Source: Cryobacterium roopkundense
GTDB taxonomy: Bacteria; Actinomycetota; Actinomycetes; Actinomycetales; Microbacteriaceae
Reading direction: 5' to 3'
NCBI RefSeq assembly: GCF_014200405.1
Contig: NZ_JACHBQ010000001.1
Span: 4,030,001-4,094,000 of the forward strand
Length of the DNA: 64,000 bases
A program made the position numbers and the translations under genes. The notes under the pieces are model-generated. The model searched no databases. It was not told the DNA's origin and was given only the letters and a program-made list of their open reading frames with translations. Below are positions 1 through 8,606 of the stretch, one piece after another. The number at the start of each line of letters is the position of its first letter. Within the stretch, counting starts at the first letter, position 1.

Positions 1-33
1 CCTAACCGAATGTGCTCAAGGGATTGACAACGT

Positions 34-825
34 CTAGTGCACAGCCGACCCCGGAGGGTGTGCCAGCGCGTCGCGGCTCAGCATCGCCGCACCGGCCACG
101 GCCGCCGGCATCACAAAGACCGCCGCAAACGGGATGAGGAACAGCAGGTAGGTGGCGGCGCCGAAGCCGAGGCTGGTCGCACGACGGCGGGCCAGCATCC
201 GTCGCCTGTCGCGAAGCGAGAACCCCCGGGCATCGAAGGCGAAGCCGGTGAGTTCGAGCGTGAGGATCCAACCCCCGACGGCCGCGCCGAGCGTGAAGGC
301 AAGCATGCCGCCCACGACCGGAATGAGGCTGCTGATCACGAACAGCGGTGCGAGAAGAACGGCAGGCACCAGTAAGCGAGCGCCGTCGCCGATGGCGCGC
401 CACAGTGAAGCCAGAACGCCGGTCTCAGGGGCGGTGGGCGGAGCGCCCAGACGGGTTTCGACCGAGCGCCAGATGCGTTCGTAGAACGGGTCGCCCACCA
501 GCAAGGTGACAGCGGTGTAACTGTAGACCAGCACGAGGATACCCACTGTCACCACGGCGGCGCCGGCCGCGACGCGTGAGCCCGTGCGCCAGGGCTCGCC
601 CCAGCCGTCGGCGAACGGTGTCATCCAGGTGGCCAGTCCTCCGAGGTTGACGGCGAGCACGGCGATCCCCGCAAGATAGATCAGGCCCACGATGAGAGCG
701 GGCAACGCGCCGAGCAGCATGAGTCGGGGTGAGGTGACCCACATTCCGAAACCCCGGCCGAGAAACCCGACCCCAGAGCCGAGTTCTCGCAGGAGGCCGG
801 GTGACGGGGGAGCCGAGGGGTGCAT
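34..825 (-). CDS. EI24 domain-containing integral membrane protein
   Basis: The 263-residue product has about four to six hydrophobic segments (roughly residues 33-58, 88-108, 150-190 and 218-246). Between the second and third groups it has the motif VGDPFYERIWRSVE, typical of the EI24/CysZ-like family. Actinobacterial members are uncharacterised inner-membrane proteins; CysZ in proteobacteria is a sulfate channel, but that role cannot be transferred here. I prefer the ATG at 825 (MHPSAPPSP) because the 18 residues encoded upstream of it look non-coding. The gene stands alone, divergent from the next gene. The family is fairly secure and the function is unknown. Confidence 0.75.
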   Translation of the reverse strand: MHPSAPPSPGLLRELGSGVGFLGRGFGMWVTSPRLMLLGALPALIVGLIYLAGIAVLAVNLGGLATWMTPFADGWGEPWRTGSRVAAGAAVVTVGILVLVYSYTAVTLLVGDPFYERIWRSVETRLGAPPTAPETGVLASLWRAIGDGARLLVPAVLLAPLFVISSLIPVVGGMLAFTLGAAVGGWILTLELTGFAFDARGFSLRDRRRMLARRRATSLGFGAATYLLFLIPFAAVFVMPAAVAGAAMLSRDALAHPPGSAVH

Positions 826-964
826 CCGCTCAGAATATCGCGGCCGGACGGACCCGTGTGCGGATCGGCAGTCCTGCATATCTTGGTGCCGTCGCCCGCG
901 GGTGCGCCGCGAGACCCTAACCTGAGAGTAGGCCAGAAAGGCTGGAACGACGCAAGGAGCCGGA

Positions 965-1609
965 TTGACCCACCCCTACGCGCTGCACGTCGACCTGCTC
1001 GCCCCCTGTTTCTGCTGCCAGGCCAGGCAGCCATTCCACTTCACCTCCGCAAGTGATCAGGCGGTCTGCTCTTTCTGCGTGCGCCACCTCGGTGCGGAGA
1101 AGGCCGAACGTCGCGACAGTGATCACCTGCGGCTGTGGACGGAACTCTTCAACGACGAGCAGGAAATGCATCGGTCCTACGTCGCGGCGACGAAGGCGAC
1201 CATCGCGGAGCGGGATGCAGCGATTGTCGAGCTCACGACGCACGTCGGGCAGCTCGCAGCTCTCGTGGCCGGGCACTTCGACGCGACCCCGACCGACGGT
1301 GTGCGGGGGTTACTGGAAAACGACTTGATCAAGCGCGCCGAGCGGAAGACCGAGCTGGCCTCACGCCAAATCGACTGGGCCATGGCTGTGATCTGGCGCA
1401 TTGGTGCCCTCCATCATGACGACGCCGAGAACCCCGGGCACTGTGTCTGTGGGCGGGCTCTCGGGAGCTGCGCAGAGGGGCTCGCGATCGATCCTGTTCG
1501 AACGGCCATGAATGACTGGGGAAAGAAGAACGTGCAGTTGCTGCGAAACGGTAAGCGCAACGGCCTGCCGGCCGACCACCCTGCGGTGATCGGCGAACGG
1601 ACGCGCTGA
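965..1609 (+). CDS. Hypothetical protein with N-terminal zinc-ribbon-like cysteines
   Basis: The start is a TTG preceded by AAGGAG at 954-959 with a 5-nt spacer, a good actinobacterial ribosome site that decides the start. The 214-residue product has C15xxC18 and C35xxC38, which would form a four-cysteine zinc site, then a long helical, probably coiled segment (about residues 65-150), then a second Cys cluster (GHCVCGRALGSC, about 158-169). No enzyme motif is visible and I do not recognise the family. The stop lies 2 nt from the convergent MFS gene's stop. It could be a nucleic-acid- or protein-binding factor, but that is only a guess from the cysteines. Confidence 0.6.
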   Translation: MTHPYALHVDLLAPCFCCQARQPFHFTSASDQAVCSFCVRHLGAEKAERRDSDHLRLWTELFNDEQEMHRSYVAATKATIAERDAAIVELTTHVGQLAALVAGHFDATPTDGVRGLLENDLIKRAERKTELASRQIDWAMAVIWRIGALHHDDAENPGHCVCGRALGSCAEGLAIDPVRTAMNDWGKKNVQLLRNGKRNGLPADHPAVIGERTR

Positions 1610-1611
1610 CC

Positions 1612-3111
1612 CTAGTGTGCCATCGGTGCCGGTTCGTTCGCCGTCACCGGGCTGCGACGCACGAAGAAGGCGAGCGGGATCGCGAACAGGGAGATGACCG
1701 CGCCGTACACGAATGCAGACTGAACCCCGGCAGCCGTCGCGGTGACCTCGTTCACGCCGTCTGCGATCAGACCGGCAGACTGTGAAGCCATCACGGCGAT
1801 GAAGAGGGCTGTTCCCGCGGCACCGGCGAGCTGCTGAACTGTTCCCACCACGGCGCTGCCGTGCGAGTAGAGCTTGGGGCGCAGGGACGCGAGGCCGGCG
1901 GTGAAGAGCGGCGTGAAGATGAGCGCGAGCCCCACGCTCAACGAAATGTGGGCCGTCATTAACAGGGACGGCGCCGTGGACTCGCCCATCAGCGTCATCG
2001 ACCAGAGCGCGCCGCTGACGATGATCGAGCCGGGGGCGAGCAGCACCGTAGGGCCGAACTTGTCGTAGATGCGACCGACGAACGGCGCGAGAACACCCAT
2101 GGTGATGCCGCCGGGAAGAAGCAGCAGGCCGGTGGCGAGGGCGTCCAGGCCCAGCACGTTCTGCATATAGATCGGAAGCAGGATGATGGTGCCGAACAGG
2201 GCCATCATGCTCAGGCCGAGCATGATAATGGCCACGGTGAAGGTGCGCGACTGGAACGTGCGCAGGTCGAGCAGCGCCCGGTCGGTGCGCTGCAGAGTGA
2301 GCTGACGGAGCACGAACAGGGCGAGGGCGAGTACGCCGATCACGAGAGGAACGATGCCGGCGGCGGCCCCGGACTCGCCGGTCGAACCCAGGTTGCTGAG
2401 GCCGTAGACGAGCCCACCGAACCCGAATGCGGAGAGGACGATCGAGAACGTGTCGATCGGCACCTGGCGCGGCGTGGTGACGTTCTGGATGCGCGCGGCG
2501 CCGAGCAGTAGAGCGCCGATAGCGATGGGCAGCACCAGGATGAACATCCAGCGCCAATCCAGCACGCTCAGGATGATGCCCGAGATGGTGGGGCCGATGG
2601 CGGGAGCCACCGAGATGACGATGGAGATGTTACCCATCGTCTTGCCACGCGAGGCGGGAGCAACGAGGGTCATGACCGTGGTCATGAGCAGCGGCATCAT
2701 GATGGCAGTGCCACTGGCCTGCACGACGCGGCCAAGGAGCAGAACTTCGAAGCCCGGAGCGAGCGCCGCGATGAGCGTTCCCAGGCTGAAAAGCGTCATT
2801 GCGGCGATGAACACGGGGCGGGTATTGAATCGCTGCAGCAGGAAACCTGTGATGGGGATGACCACCGCCATGGTGAGCATGAATGCGGTCGTGAGCCACT
2901 GGGCAGCGGACGCGGTGATGCTGAGGTCGGTCATGAGGTGCGGCATCGCCACGCCCATGATCGTCTCGTTCAGGATGACCACGAATGCCGAGACCAGCAG
3001 CAGGGAGATGACCAGGCGGTTGCGCGCCGAGTCGTCCCGAACCGGGCCGTCGACGAAGGGCGGAGCCTGGGTCGCCTCCGGCGAGAGAGGGGGAAGGGTG
3101 CGCTCGGTCAT
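1612..3111 (-). CDS. DHA2-family (14-TMS) MFS drug exporter
   Basis: The 499-residue product is an EmrB/QacA-type drug:proton antiporter. It has about 14 hydrophobic segments, the motif-C-like stretch APAIGPTISGIIL in TM5 and the motif-A-like LQRFNTRPVF after TM2. It should export hydrophobic compounds across the cytoplasmic membrane using the proton gradient. The ATG at 3111 (MTERTLPPL) is preferred over an in-frame codon 13 residues upstream. The LysR gene lies 77 nt upstream on the same strand, so the regulator may control or be co-transcribed with this pump. The substrate is unknown. Confidence 0.88.
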   Translation of the reverse strand: MTERTLPPLSPEATQAPPFVDGPVRDDSARNRLVISLLLVSAFVVILNETIMGVAMPHLMTDLSITASAAQWLTTAFMLTMAVVIPITGFLLQRFNTRPVFIAAMTLFSLGTLIAALAPGFEVLLLGRVVQASGTAIMMPLLMTTVMTLVAPASRGKTMGNISIVISVAPAIGPTISGIILSVLDWRWMFILVLPIAIGALLLGAARIQNVTTPRQVPIDTFSIVLSAFGFGGLVYGLSNLGSTGESGAAAGIVPLVIGVLALALFVLRQLTLQRTDRALLDLRTFQSRTFTVAIIMLGLSMMALFGTIILLPIYMQNVLGLDALATGLLLLPGGITMGVLAPFVGRIYDKFGPTVLLAPGSIIVSGALWSMTLMGESTAPSLLMTAHISLSVGLALIFTPLFTAGLASLRPKLYSHGSAVVGTVQQLAGAAGTALFIAVMASQSAGLIADGVNEVTATAAGVQSAFVYGAVISLFAIPLAFFVRRSPVTANEPAPMAH

Positions 3112-3188
3112 ACGAAGTCCTGTCAAATCAAAAATGGCGTGCACTGGCACGCTTCTAACCCAGCGTTATGCCCGGTGTGCTTTATTCC

Positions 3189-4124
3189 TCACTGGGTGAA
3201 TTTCGTACGGGTCTGTGGCACGAGGCGCGATGCCGAGGCCGCGAAAAGGGAGCGGAGACGCCGGACGCCGGGATCGGCATCCGTTGCCTCGCGCGTGACC
3301 ACATAGTCGTGCCGGTAGATGGGCACCGACAACGGATGCAGGGTGACGTTGTCGGGCAGGTGGGCGACGGTCAGCTCCGGCACGAGAGCAACGCCCGCCC
3401 CGGCCGAGATGAGCGACAGGATGACACCGAAATCGACGGCCTCGGCCACCGCGCGCGGTGCGAATCCGGCGAGCCCACAGGCTCGCTGGACCATTTCGTG
3501 GCAGGCCCAGTTCCTGTCGTGCGGAAGAATCCAGTCGTGGGTTGCGTAGTCGCTCAGGGTCATCTCCTTGCCAGGGGAGCCTCCTTCGGATGACGGAAGT
3601 GCGAGCCAAACCTGCTCCCGGGCGATCGGGGTCACCACGCAGCCATTGAGGTCGCCGATCGCCATGTTGGAGTACGAGTGGGTGAGGGCCAGAGTGACAT
3701 CGCCGTTGGCCAGCGCGGGCAAGGAGTCGTGAGGCTCAAGTTCGAGAAGTTCGATGCGCAGACCGATCTCGGGCTGCGCGATGAGGGTGGCCCAGGTGTC
3801 GGCGACGACGGAGCGGGCGATCGACGGGAACGCGGCCACCCTGTAGGTACCGGCCGAGCCTTCCCGCAGGGCGGCAACCTCCATTTCGGCTAGGGCGAGT
3901 CGATCCACAAGGTCGGCGCCGTGTTGGGCGAGGAGCACACCGGCTGGCGTCAGGCGAAGGGTGCGGCCGTGACGTTCCGTGAGCGGCAGCCCCACCTCGC
4001 GCTCGAGGGCTGCGAGCTGCATGGAGACACCGGGGCCGGTGAGGTGCATTGACGCGGCGACGGCGGCAACGGTGCCGAGTCGATTCAACTCGGACAGCAT
4101 GCGAAGCTTACGGATGTCTAACAC
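3189..4124 (-). CDS. LysR-family transcriptional regulator
   Basis: The 311-residue product has an N-terminal winged helix-turn-helix (residues 1-60, starting MLDIRKLRML) and a C-terminal periplasmic-binding-protein-like effector domain (about 90-300), the normal LTTR layout and length. It sits between an EamA transporter gene, transcribed divergently, and an MFS exporter gene downstream on the same strand. Either or both could be its targets. An inverted repeat in the divergent intergenic region is a candidate binding site. The inducer cannot be read from sequence. Confidence 0.88.
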   Translation of the reverse strand: MLDIRKLRMLSELNRLGTVAAVAASMHLTGPGVSMQLAALEREVGLPLTERHGRTLRLTPAGVLLAQHGADLVDRLALAEMEVAALREGSAGTYRVAAFPSIARSVVADTWATLIAQPEIGLRIELLELEPHDSLPALANGDVTLALTHSYSNMAIGDLNGCVVTPIAREQVWLALPSSEGGSPGKEMTLSDYATHDWILPHDRNWACHEMVQRACGLAGFAPRAVAEAVDFGVILSLISAGAGVALVPELTVAHLPDNVTLHPLSVPIYRHDYVVTREATDADPGVRRLRSLFAASASRLVPQTRTKFTQ

Positions 4125-4134
4125 ATCAGCAATC

Positions 4135-4161
4135 TTTACTCATACTTGCCGCAAAAGTAAA
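4135..4161. promoter_or_regulatory. Candidate LysR operator, divergent intergenic region
   Basis: TTTACT at 4135-4140 and its exact complement AGTAAA at 4156-4161 bracket 15 bp. The repeat lies in the 72-bp gap between the lysR start and the EamA start. LysR regulators commonly bind such interrupted dyads upstream of a divergent target. The dyad is visible; the binding is inferred. Confidence 0.4.
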
Positions 4162-4196
4162 TAGACGTGAGGTTCTGGGTTGGCCACGATGAAGAA

Positions 4197-5102
4197 ATGA
4201 CTTCTCCTCGTGTGCTGCTGGCAGGTTTGGGTGTTGTGGTGCTCTGGGCCAGTGCCTTCCCGGCCATTCGGGTGGCCGCTCCCGAGCTCGGCGTCGCCGG
4301 ACTCTCCTTCATACGGCTCTTGATCGCTGCTGTCGCCCTGATCGCGCTTGCTCCCATGCTCAAGGTTCGAATGCCTGCCCGCCGTGACCTGCCACTCATT
4401 CTGGGCTGCGCGTTCCTGGGTATGGCGGCCTATCAGGTGTTACTCAACTGGGGCGAGCTGTACGTGCCGGCCGGAACCGCGAGCATCATCGTGTCGGCGG
4501 CTCCGCTCGTGAGCGTTGCCATCGCGGCCGGCCTGTTCGGCGAACGCCTCACCGCACTCAAGATCGCGGGCAGTGCCGTCGCCATCGCCGGTGTCGCGAT
4601 GGTGTCACTCGCCCGTTCGGGCTTTAGCCTGTCTGGCGCGGTCTGGATACTGATCGCGGCGATGGTGGTGCAGGGCGCGTATCACCCGCTCACAAAACCA
4701 CTGTTGAAGAAGTACTCCGGGCTGGAGGTGGCGACCTACGGCATGATCGCCGGCACGCTGATGCTCGCGCCCACGGTGCCGTTCGCGTGGGATGTGATGG
4801 CCGGCGCCGACGCATCCGCCTGGTGGGCCGCCGTCTACCTCGGACTCGCCCCCTCTGCACTGGGCTTCGTGCTCTGGGGGTTCGCCGTGTCCCGGATGCC
4901 GGTGGTCGCGGCAACCTCGTTGCTCTACCTGGTGCCGCCCGTGGCCGTGGGCATTGCGTTCGTCTGGCTCGGCGAGCTCCCTCTCGTGAGCGAGTTGGCG
5001 GGTGGCGTCGTGGTGATCGCGGGAGTCGTGACGATGAGCGTCGGCGACCTGGCGGGCCGCCGTGTGCGCAGCCGCGCTCAGGGAATGCGCAGGGCCAGAT
5101 AG
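4197..5102 (+). CDS. EamA/DMT-family metabolite exporter
   Basis: The 301-residue product has ten predicted hydrophobic segments arranged as two EamA (DUF6) repeats (about residues 5-135 and 145-285), with the typical motifs ALWASAFPAIRVAAPE and LGERLTALKIAGSA. DMT exporters of this type move amino acids, nucleosides or other small metabolites outward. The ATG at 4197 (MTSPRVLL) is preferred; an in-frame GTG at 4167 lies 6 bp after the putative LysR operator and would add 10 non-conserved residues. The gene is divergent from lysR, and its 3' end overlaps the convergent uvrA-like gene by 25 nt. Confidence 0.85.
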   Translation: MTSPRVLLAGLGVVVLWASAFPAIRVAAPELGVAGLSFIRLLIAAVALIALAPMLKVRMPARRDLPLILGCAFLGMAAYQVLLNWGELYVPAGTASIIVSAAPLVSVAIAAGLFGERLTALKIAGSAVAIAGVAMVSLARSGFSLSGAVWILIAAMVVQGAYHPLTKPLLKKYSGLEVATYGMIAGTLMLAPTVPFAWDVMAGADASAWWAAVYLGLAPSALGFVLWGFAVSRMPVVAATSLLYLVPPVAVGIAFVWLGELPLVSELAGGVVVIAGVVTMSVGDLAGRRVRSRAQGMRRAR

Positions 5103-7579
5103 GGAGCGGTGCGGCTTGTCGGGTGCGCGGCAACCGTAGGCGGAGTGCCGGCGGCCACGATGCGGCCGCCCTTGTCGCCGCCCGCCGGGCCGATGTCGAT
5201 CACCCAGTCGGCGGCGGCAACCACGTCCATGTCATGTTCGACCACGATCACTGTGTTGCCGGCGTCGACGAGTCGGTTCAGCTGGGTGAGCAGCAGCAGG
5301 ACGTCCGCGGGGTGCAGCCCGGTGGTGGGCTCGTCGAGGACGTAGAGAGTGTGGCCGCGGCGCGCCCGCTGCAGCTCGGTCGCGAGCTTGATGCGCTGAG
5401 CTTCGCCACCGGAGAGTTCGGTGGCGGGCTGACCGAGGCGCAGGTAGCCGAGCCCCACCTCGCGGAGGGTTTCGAGGCTGCGCAACGCCGAGGGAACGTC
5501 GGCGAGGAAGAGTGCCGCCGCATCGACCGTGAGGCCGAGCACCTCGGCTATATTCTTGTCTCGGTATGTGACTTCGAGTGTCGCAGGGTTGTACCGTGAA
5601 CCGCCACAGTCGGCGCACGGAGCGTAGCTGCCGGGTAGAAAGAGAAGCCCGACCGCCACGAATCCCTCGCCGAGGCAGGTTTCGCAGCGGCCGCCGGCAA
5701 CGTTGAACGAGAATCGGCTCGCGCCGAATTTGCGATTGCGGGCCGCAGTCGTCGTAGCGAACGTGGATCGTACGGCGTCGAACAGGCCGGTATAGGTGGC
5801 GAGATTCGACCTGGGCGTGCGTCCGATCGGCTTCTGGTCCACGCGCACGAGCCGGTCGATGGCGTCCGCTCCTGTGATCCTGTCGACCGTCGTAATTTCG
5901 CTCGGCTCGGTTTCGGTCTCCTCGGATGTCTCTCCGGTGGCCGATCCCGTCGATTCGGTCGATGCTCCCGGGTCCTGGTCGGGGTGCAGCTGCAGGCCAA
6001 CAGCCTCCGCGAGCACCTGGCTGACGAGGGTGGACTTGCCGGAGCCGGAGACACCGGTGACCGCGGTGAGCACGCCCAGTGGGAACTCGGCGTCGAGCCC
6101 GCGCAGGTTGTGGCGTGAGACGCCTGTCAGCCCGAGCCACCCGAGGGGCTGCCGCAGCTCGCGCGCGGCGGGAACCGGGCGTTCGTTCGCGAACAGGAAC
6201 TCCCGTGTGATGGAACCGGGCACAGTGGCGAGTCCCGCGGTCGGCCCGCTGTAGAGCACCTCGCCGCCGCCCTCGCCGGCGCGCGGCCCCACGTCGATGA
6301 CCCAGTCGGCGCGGCGCACGACGTCCATATTGTGTTCGACGACGAACACGGAGTTGCCGCTGGCCTTGAGCTCTTCGAGCACGGCGAGGAGGGGTTCGGC
6401 ATCGGCCGGGTGCAGCCCGGCGGAGGGCTCGTCGAGCACATAGATGACGCCGAAGAGGCCGGATCGCAGTTGGGTGGCGATGCGCAACCGCTGCATTTCC
6501 CCGGGGGAGAGCGTGGGCGTGGCACGGCCGAGGCTGAGGTAGCCCAGGCCGAGATCGAGCAGCACGTCGAGCCGGCGAAGCAGGTCGACGGTAATGGTGC
6601 TGCCGGCGGGAGAAGTGGCGCCCGGCCCGTCAAGTGCGTGACGGAGCGCGGTGAGTGGAAGGGAGTTGAGCTTGGCGATCGTGCGGCCGTTGAACGTCAC
6701 CGCGAGGGCCTCGGCGCGCAGGCCACTGCCGCCGCACAGCAGGCACGGCCCGGATTCCACGTACTTCAAGACCCGGCCCCGCACCGAGGCGCTCTTCGAG
6801 TCCGCGAGGGTGTGCATCACGTAGCTTTGAGCACTCCAAAACTTGCCCTTGTAGGGGCGCGGTCGTTCGCGCTCCGGCATGATGTCGACCACTGGCTGTT
6901 CGTCGGTGAACAGGATCCAATCCCGATCGGCGCGGGGCAATTCGTTCCAGGCCACGTCTACGTCGTGGCCGAGGGCAGTAAGGATATCGCGCAGGTTCTT
7001 TCCTTGCCACGCCCCAGGCCACGCCGCCACGGCGCCCTCGCGGATGCTGAGTGACGGATCCAGCACGAGCGAAGCCTCGGTGACCGTGTGGGCGGTGCCG
7101 AGCCCCTGACACGCGGGGCACGCGCCCATGGCGGTGTTGGGCGAGAACGAGTCCGATTCGAGTCGCGTCGCACCGCTTGGATACATGCCTGCTCGGGAAT
7201 ACAGCATCCGCACCGAGTTGGAGAGGGTCGTGACGGTTCCCACACTCGAGCGCGAACTCGGTGTGCCGCGGCGCTGCTGCAGCGCGACGGCTGGCGGCAG
7301 GCCGGTGATTTCGTCGACGTGCGGCGTGTGGCCCTGTTGGATTAGACGACGGGCGTACGGAGCGACGGACTCAAAAAAGCGCCGCTGCGCCTCAGCGAAG
7401 ATGGTCCCGAAGGCGAGGGATGACTTACCAGAGCCGGACACCCCGGTGAAGGCCACGATCGAGTCGCGAGGCACGTCCACGTCGACGTTGCGCAGGTTGT
7501 TCTCCCGGGCGCCCCGCACGCGCACAAAACCATCGGTCGGGGGGACGGACGGCGCTGCGGGATCGGGTGTGTGCTGCAT
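5078..7579 (-). CDS. UvrA-like ABC ATPase (short excinuclease/drug-resistance type)
   Basis: The 833-residue product has two ABC ATPase halves. Walker A motifs are GVSGSGKSS (residues 46-54) and a C-terminal-half GVSGSGKST; signature motifs are LSPGEMQ and LSGGEAQ. Zinc CxxC pairs occur at CPACQGLG, CLLCGGSG, CETCLGEG and CADCGGS. True UvrA is about 950 residues, so this is the shorter paralogue class (UvrA2/DrrC-like) often linked to drug tolerance and lacking a clear UvrB partner role. An acidic Glu/Thr/Ser-rich linker lies between the halves. The ATG at 7579 (MQHTPDPA) is chosen because the long in-frame extension upstream is unlike coding sequence. It is divergent from the amidotransferase gene. 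Confidence 0.85.
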   Translation of the reverse strand: MQHTPDPAAPSVPPTDGFVRVRGARENNLRNVDVDVPRDSIVAFTGVSGSGKSSLAFGTIFAEAQRRFFESVAPYARRLIQQGHTPHVDEITGLPPAVALQQRRGTPSSRSSVGTVTTLSNSVRMLYSRAGMYPSGATRLESDSFSPNTAMGACPACQGLGTAHTVTEASLVLDPSLSIREGAVAAWPGAWQGKNLRDILTALGHDVDVAWNELPRADRDWILFTDEQPVVDIMPERERPRPYKGKFWSAQSYVMHTLADSKSASVRGRVLKYVESGPCLLCGGSGLRAEALAVTFNGRTIAKLNSLPLTALRHALDGPGATSPAGSTITVDLLRRLDVLLDLGLGYLSLGRATPTLSPGEMQRLRIATQLRSGLFGVIYVLDEPSAGLHPADAEPLLAVLEELKASGNSVFVVEHNMDVVRRADWVIDVGPRAGEGGGEVLYSGPTAGLATVPGSITREFLFANERPVPAARELRQPLGWLGLTGVSRHNLRGLDAEFPLGVLTAVTGVSGSGKSTLVSQVLAEAVGLQLHPDQDPGASTESTGSATGETSEETETEPSEITTVDRITGADAIDRLVRVDQKPIGRTPRSNLATYTGLFDAVRSTFATTTAARNRKFGASRFSFNVAGGRCETCLGEGFVAVGLLFLPGSYAPCADCGGSRYNPATLEVTYRDKNIAEVLGLTVDAAALFLADVPSALRSLETLREVGLGYLRLGQPATELSGGEAQRIKLATELQRARRGHTLYVLDEPTTGLHPADVLLLLTQLNRLVDAGNTVIVVEHDMDVVAAADWVIDIGPAGGDKGGRIVAAGTPPTVAAHPTSRTAPYLALRIP

Positions 7580-7725
7580 CCGACCAAGCCTAGTTTGGGA
7601 TTGCTGACCATTTCCCGCTTGTTTGCGCGTCTTCCCGCCGTTGCCGGCGGCCTGTCGTAGTCTGGGAATAATCCTCCCTATGGGTCTGTTATCGGTATCG
7701 GTAGATCCATCATGAAAGGCCTCAT

Positions 7726-8565
7726 ATGTGCAGGCTGCTGGCTTACGCCTCACCCTCCCCCCGTACCACTAGGGCGGTGCTCGGTGGAAACCAGAGCGCA
7801 GTGTTCCAAGACATGACCCAGCTGCACAAAGACGGCTGGGGCAGCGCCTGGATTCTGGGCGATACTCCCGCGACGCGTGTCGTGAAGAAGGAACGGTCGC
7901 CACTGACCGGAGCCGGCGATGACAGGCTGACCGACGCGCTCAGCGAGCGGATGTCTCGGGCTCAGCTGGTGCACCTGCGCATGGCCACCGATGGCATGTC
8001 GTGTCAGCCCGAGAATACGCATCCGTTCGTGCGGGACGGCCTCGCGTTTGCGCACAACGGCTCCCTCACGCCGGCCTCGGCGATGGACGAGCACATCGCC
8101 CCCGACCTGTTACGTACCCTGCAGGGCGACACCGACAGCGAACGCTACCTCGCCGTGATCCGCACGAAGCTGGCCGCCGGGCACGACCTGTTCGAGGCGG
8201 CGTGCCTCACAGTGCTCGAGCTGCGACCGATCTTTCCCGACATGAGCATGAACGCGATGATTCTCTCGCCCACCAGGCTCATCGGCATCCACGCGAGCGC
8301 GGATGCCGATACCCCGCACGACCTGTTCAACGCGAGCGGGTTGACCGAACAGGACCTTCCGCAGGACCACCGCACCGAGTACTACCTCATGCGGCAGCGC
8401 CGGTTCGCCGACGGCACCGTGGTATTCGCGTCGAGCGGCCTCGACATCGTGGGGTGGGAGCCGCTCCCGGCTGAGAGTGTGACGTGCGTCGACCTCGACA
8501 CGCTGCAGCAGGAGACGCGCGTGCTCCACACGGCACCGGTCGTGCTTCCCGGCACACTCCGATAG
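7726..8565 (+). CDS. Class II glutamine amidotransferase (YafJ/EgtC-like)
   Basis: The 279-residue product begins Met-Cys-Arg-Leu-Leu. Cys2 is the N-terminal nucleophile of class II (Ntn) amidotransferases after Met removal. FAHNGSLTPAS and HLRMATDG carry the expected glutamine-binding and oxyanion-hole residues. It would hydrolyse glutamine or a gamma-glutamyl amide in the cytoplasm. EgtC of ergothioneine synthesis belongs to this family, but no egtB or egtD lies nearby, so the substrate is open. An AAAGG ribosome site precedes the ATG. A hairpin begins at the stop codon. Confidence 0.85.
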   Translation: MCRLLAYASPSPRTTRAVLGGNQSAVFQDMTQLHKDGWGSAWILGDTPATRVVKKERSPLTGAGDDRLTDALSERMSRAQLVHLRMATDGMSCQPENTHPFVRDGLAFAHNGSLTPASAMDEHIAPDLLRTLQGDTDSERYLAVIRTKLAAGHDLFEAACLTVLELRPIFPDMSMNAMILSPTRLIGIHASADADTPHDLFNASGLTEQDLPQDHRTEYYLMRQRRFADGTVVFASSGLDIVGWEPLPAESVTCVDLDTLQQETRVLHTAPVVLPGTLR

Positions 8566-8596
8566 CGAGTCGGACCCGTGCCGGGGCCGACTCGCT
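8564..8596. terminator. Stem-loop terminator between convergent genes
   Basis: AGCGAGTCGG at 8564-8573 pairs perfectly with CCGACTCGCT at 8587-8596 across a 13-nt loop. It begins in the amidotransferase stop codon and lies before the 3' end of the convergent acyl-CoA ligase gene. It has no U-tract, as is common in actinobacteria, and could serve both directions. Confidence 0.6.
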
Positions 8597-8606
8597 GCCG
8601 GGAAGG

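Noticed and set aside
4167..4196. GTG at 4167 as start of the EamA gene
   Set aside because: It would place the start 6 bp from the putative LysR operator and add residues not typical of the family; the ATG at 4197 begins the standard N-terminal helix.
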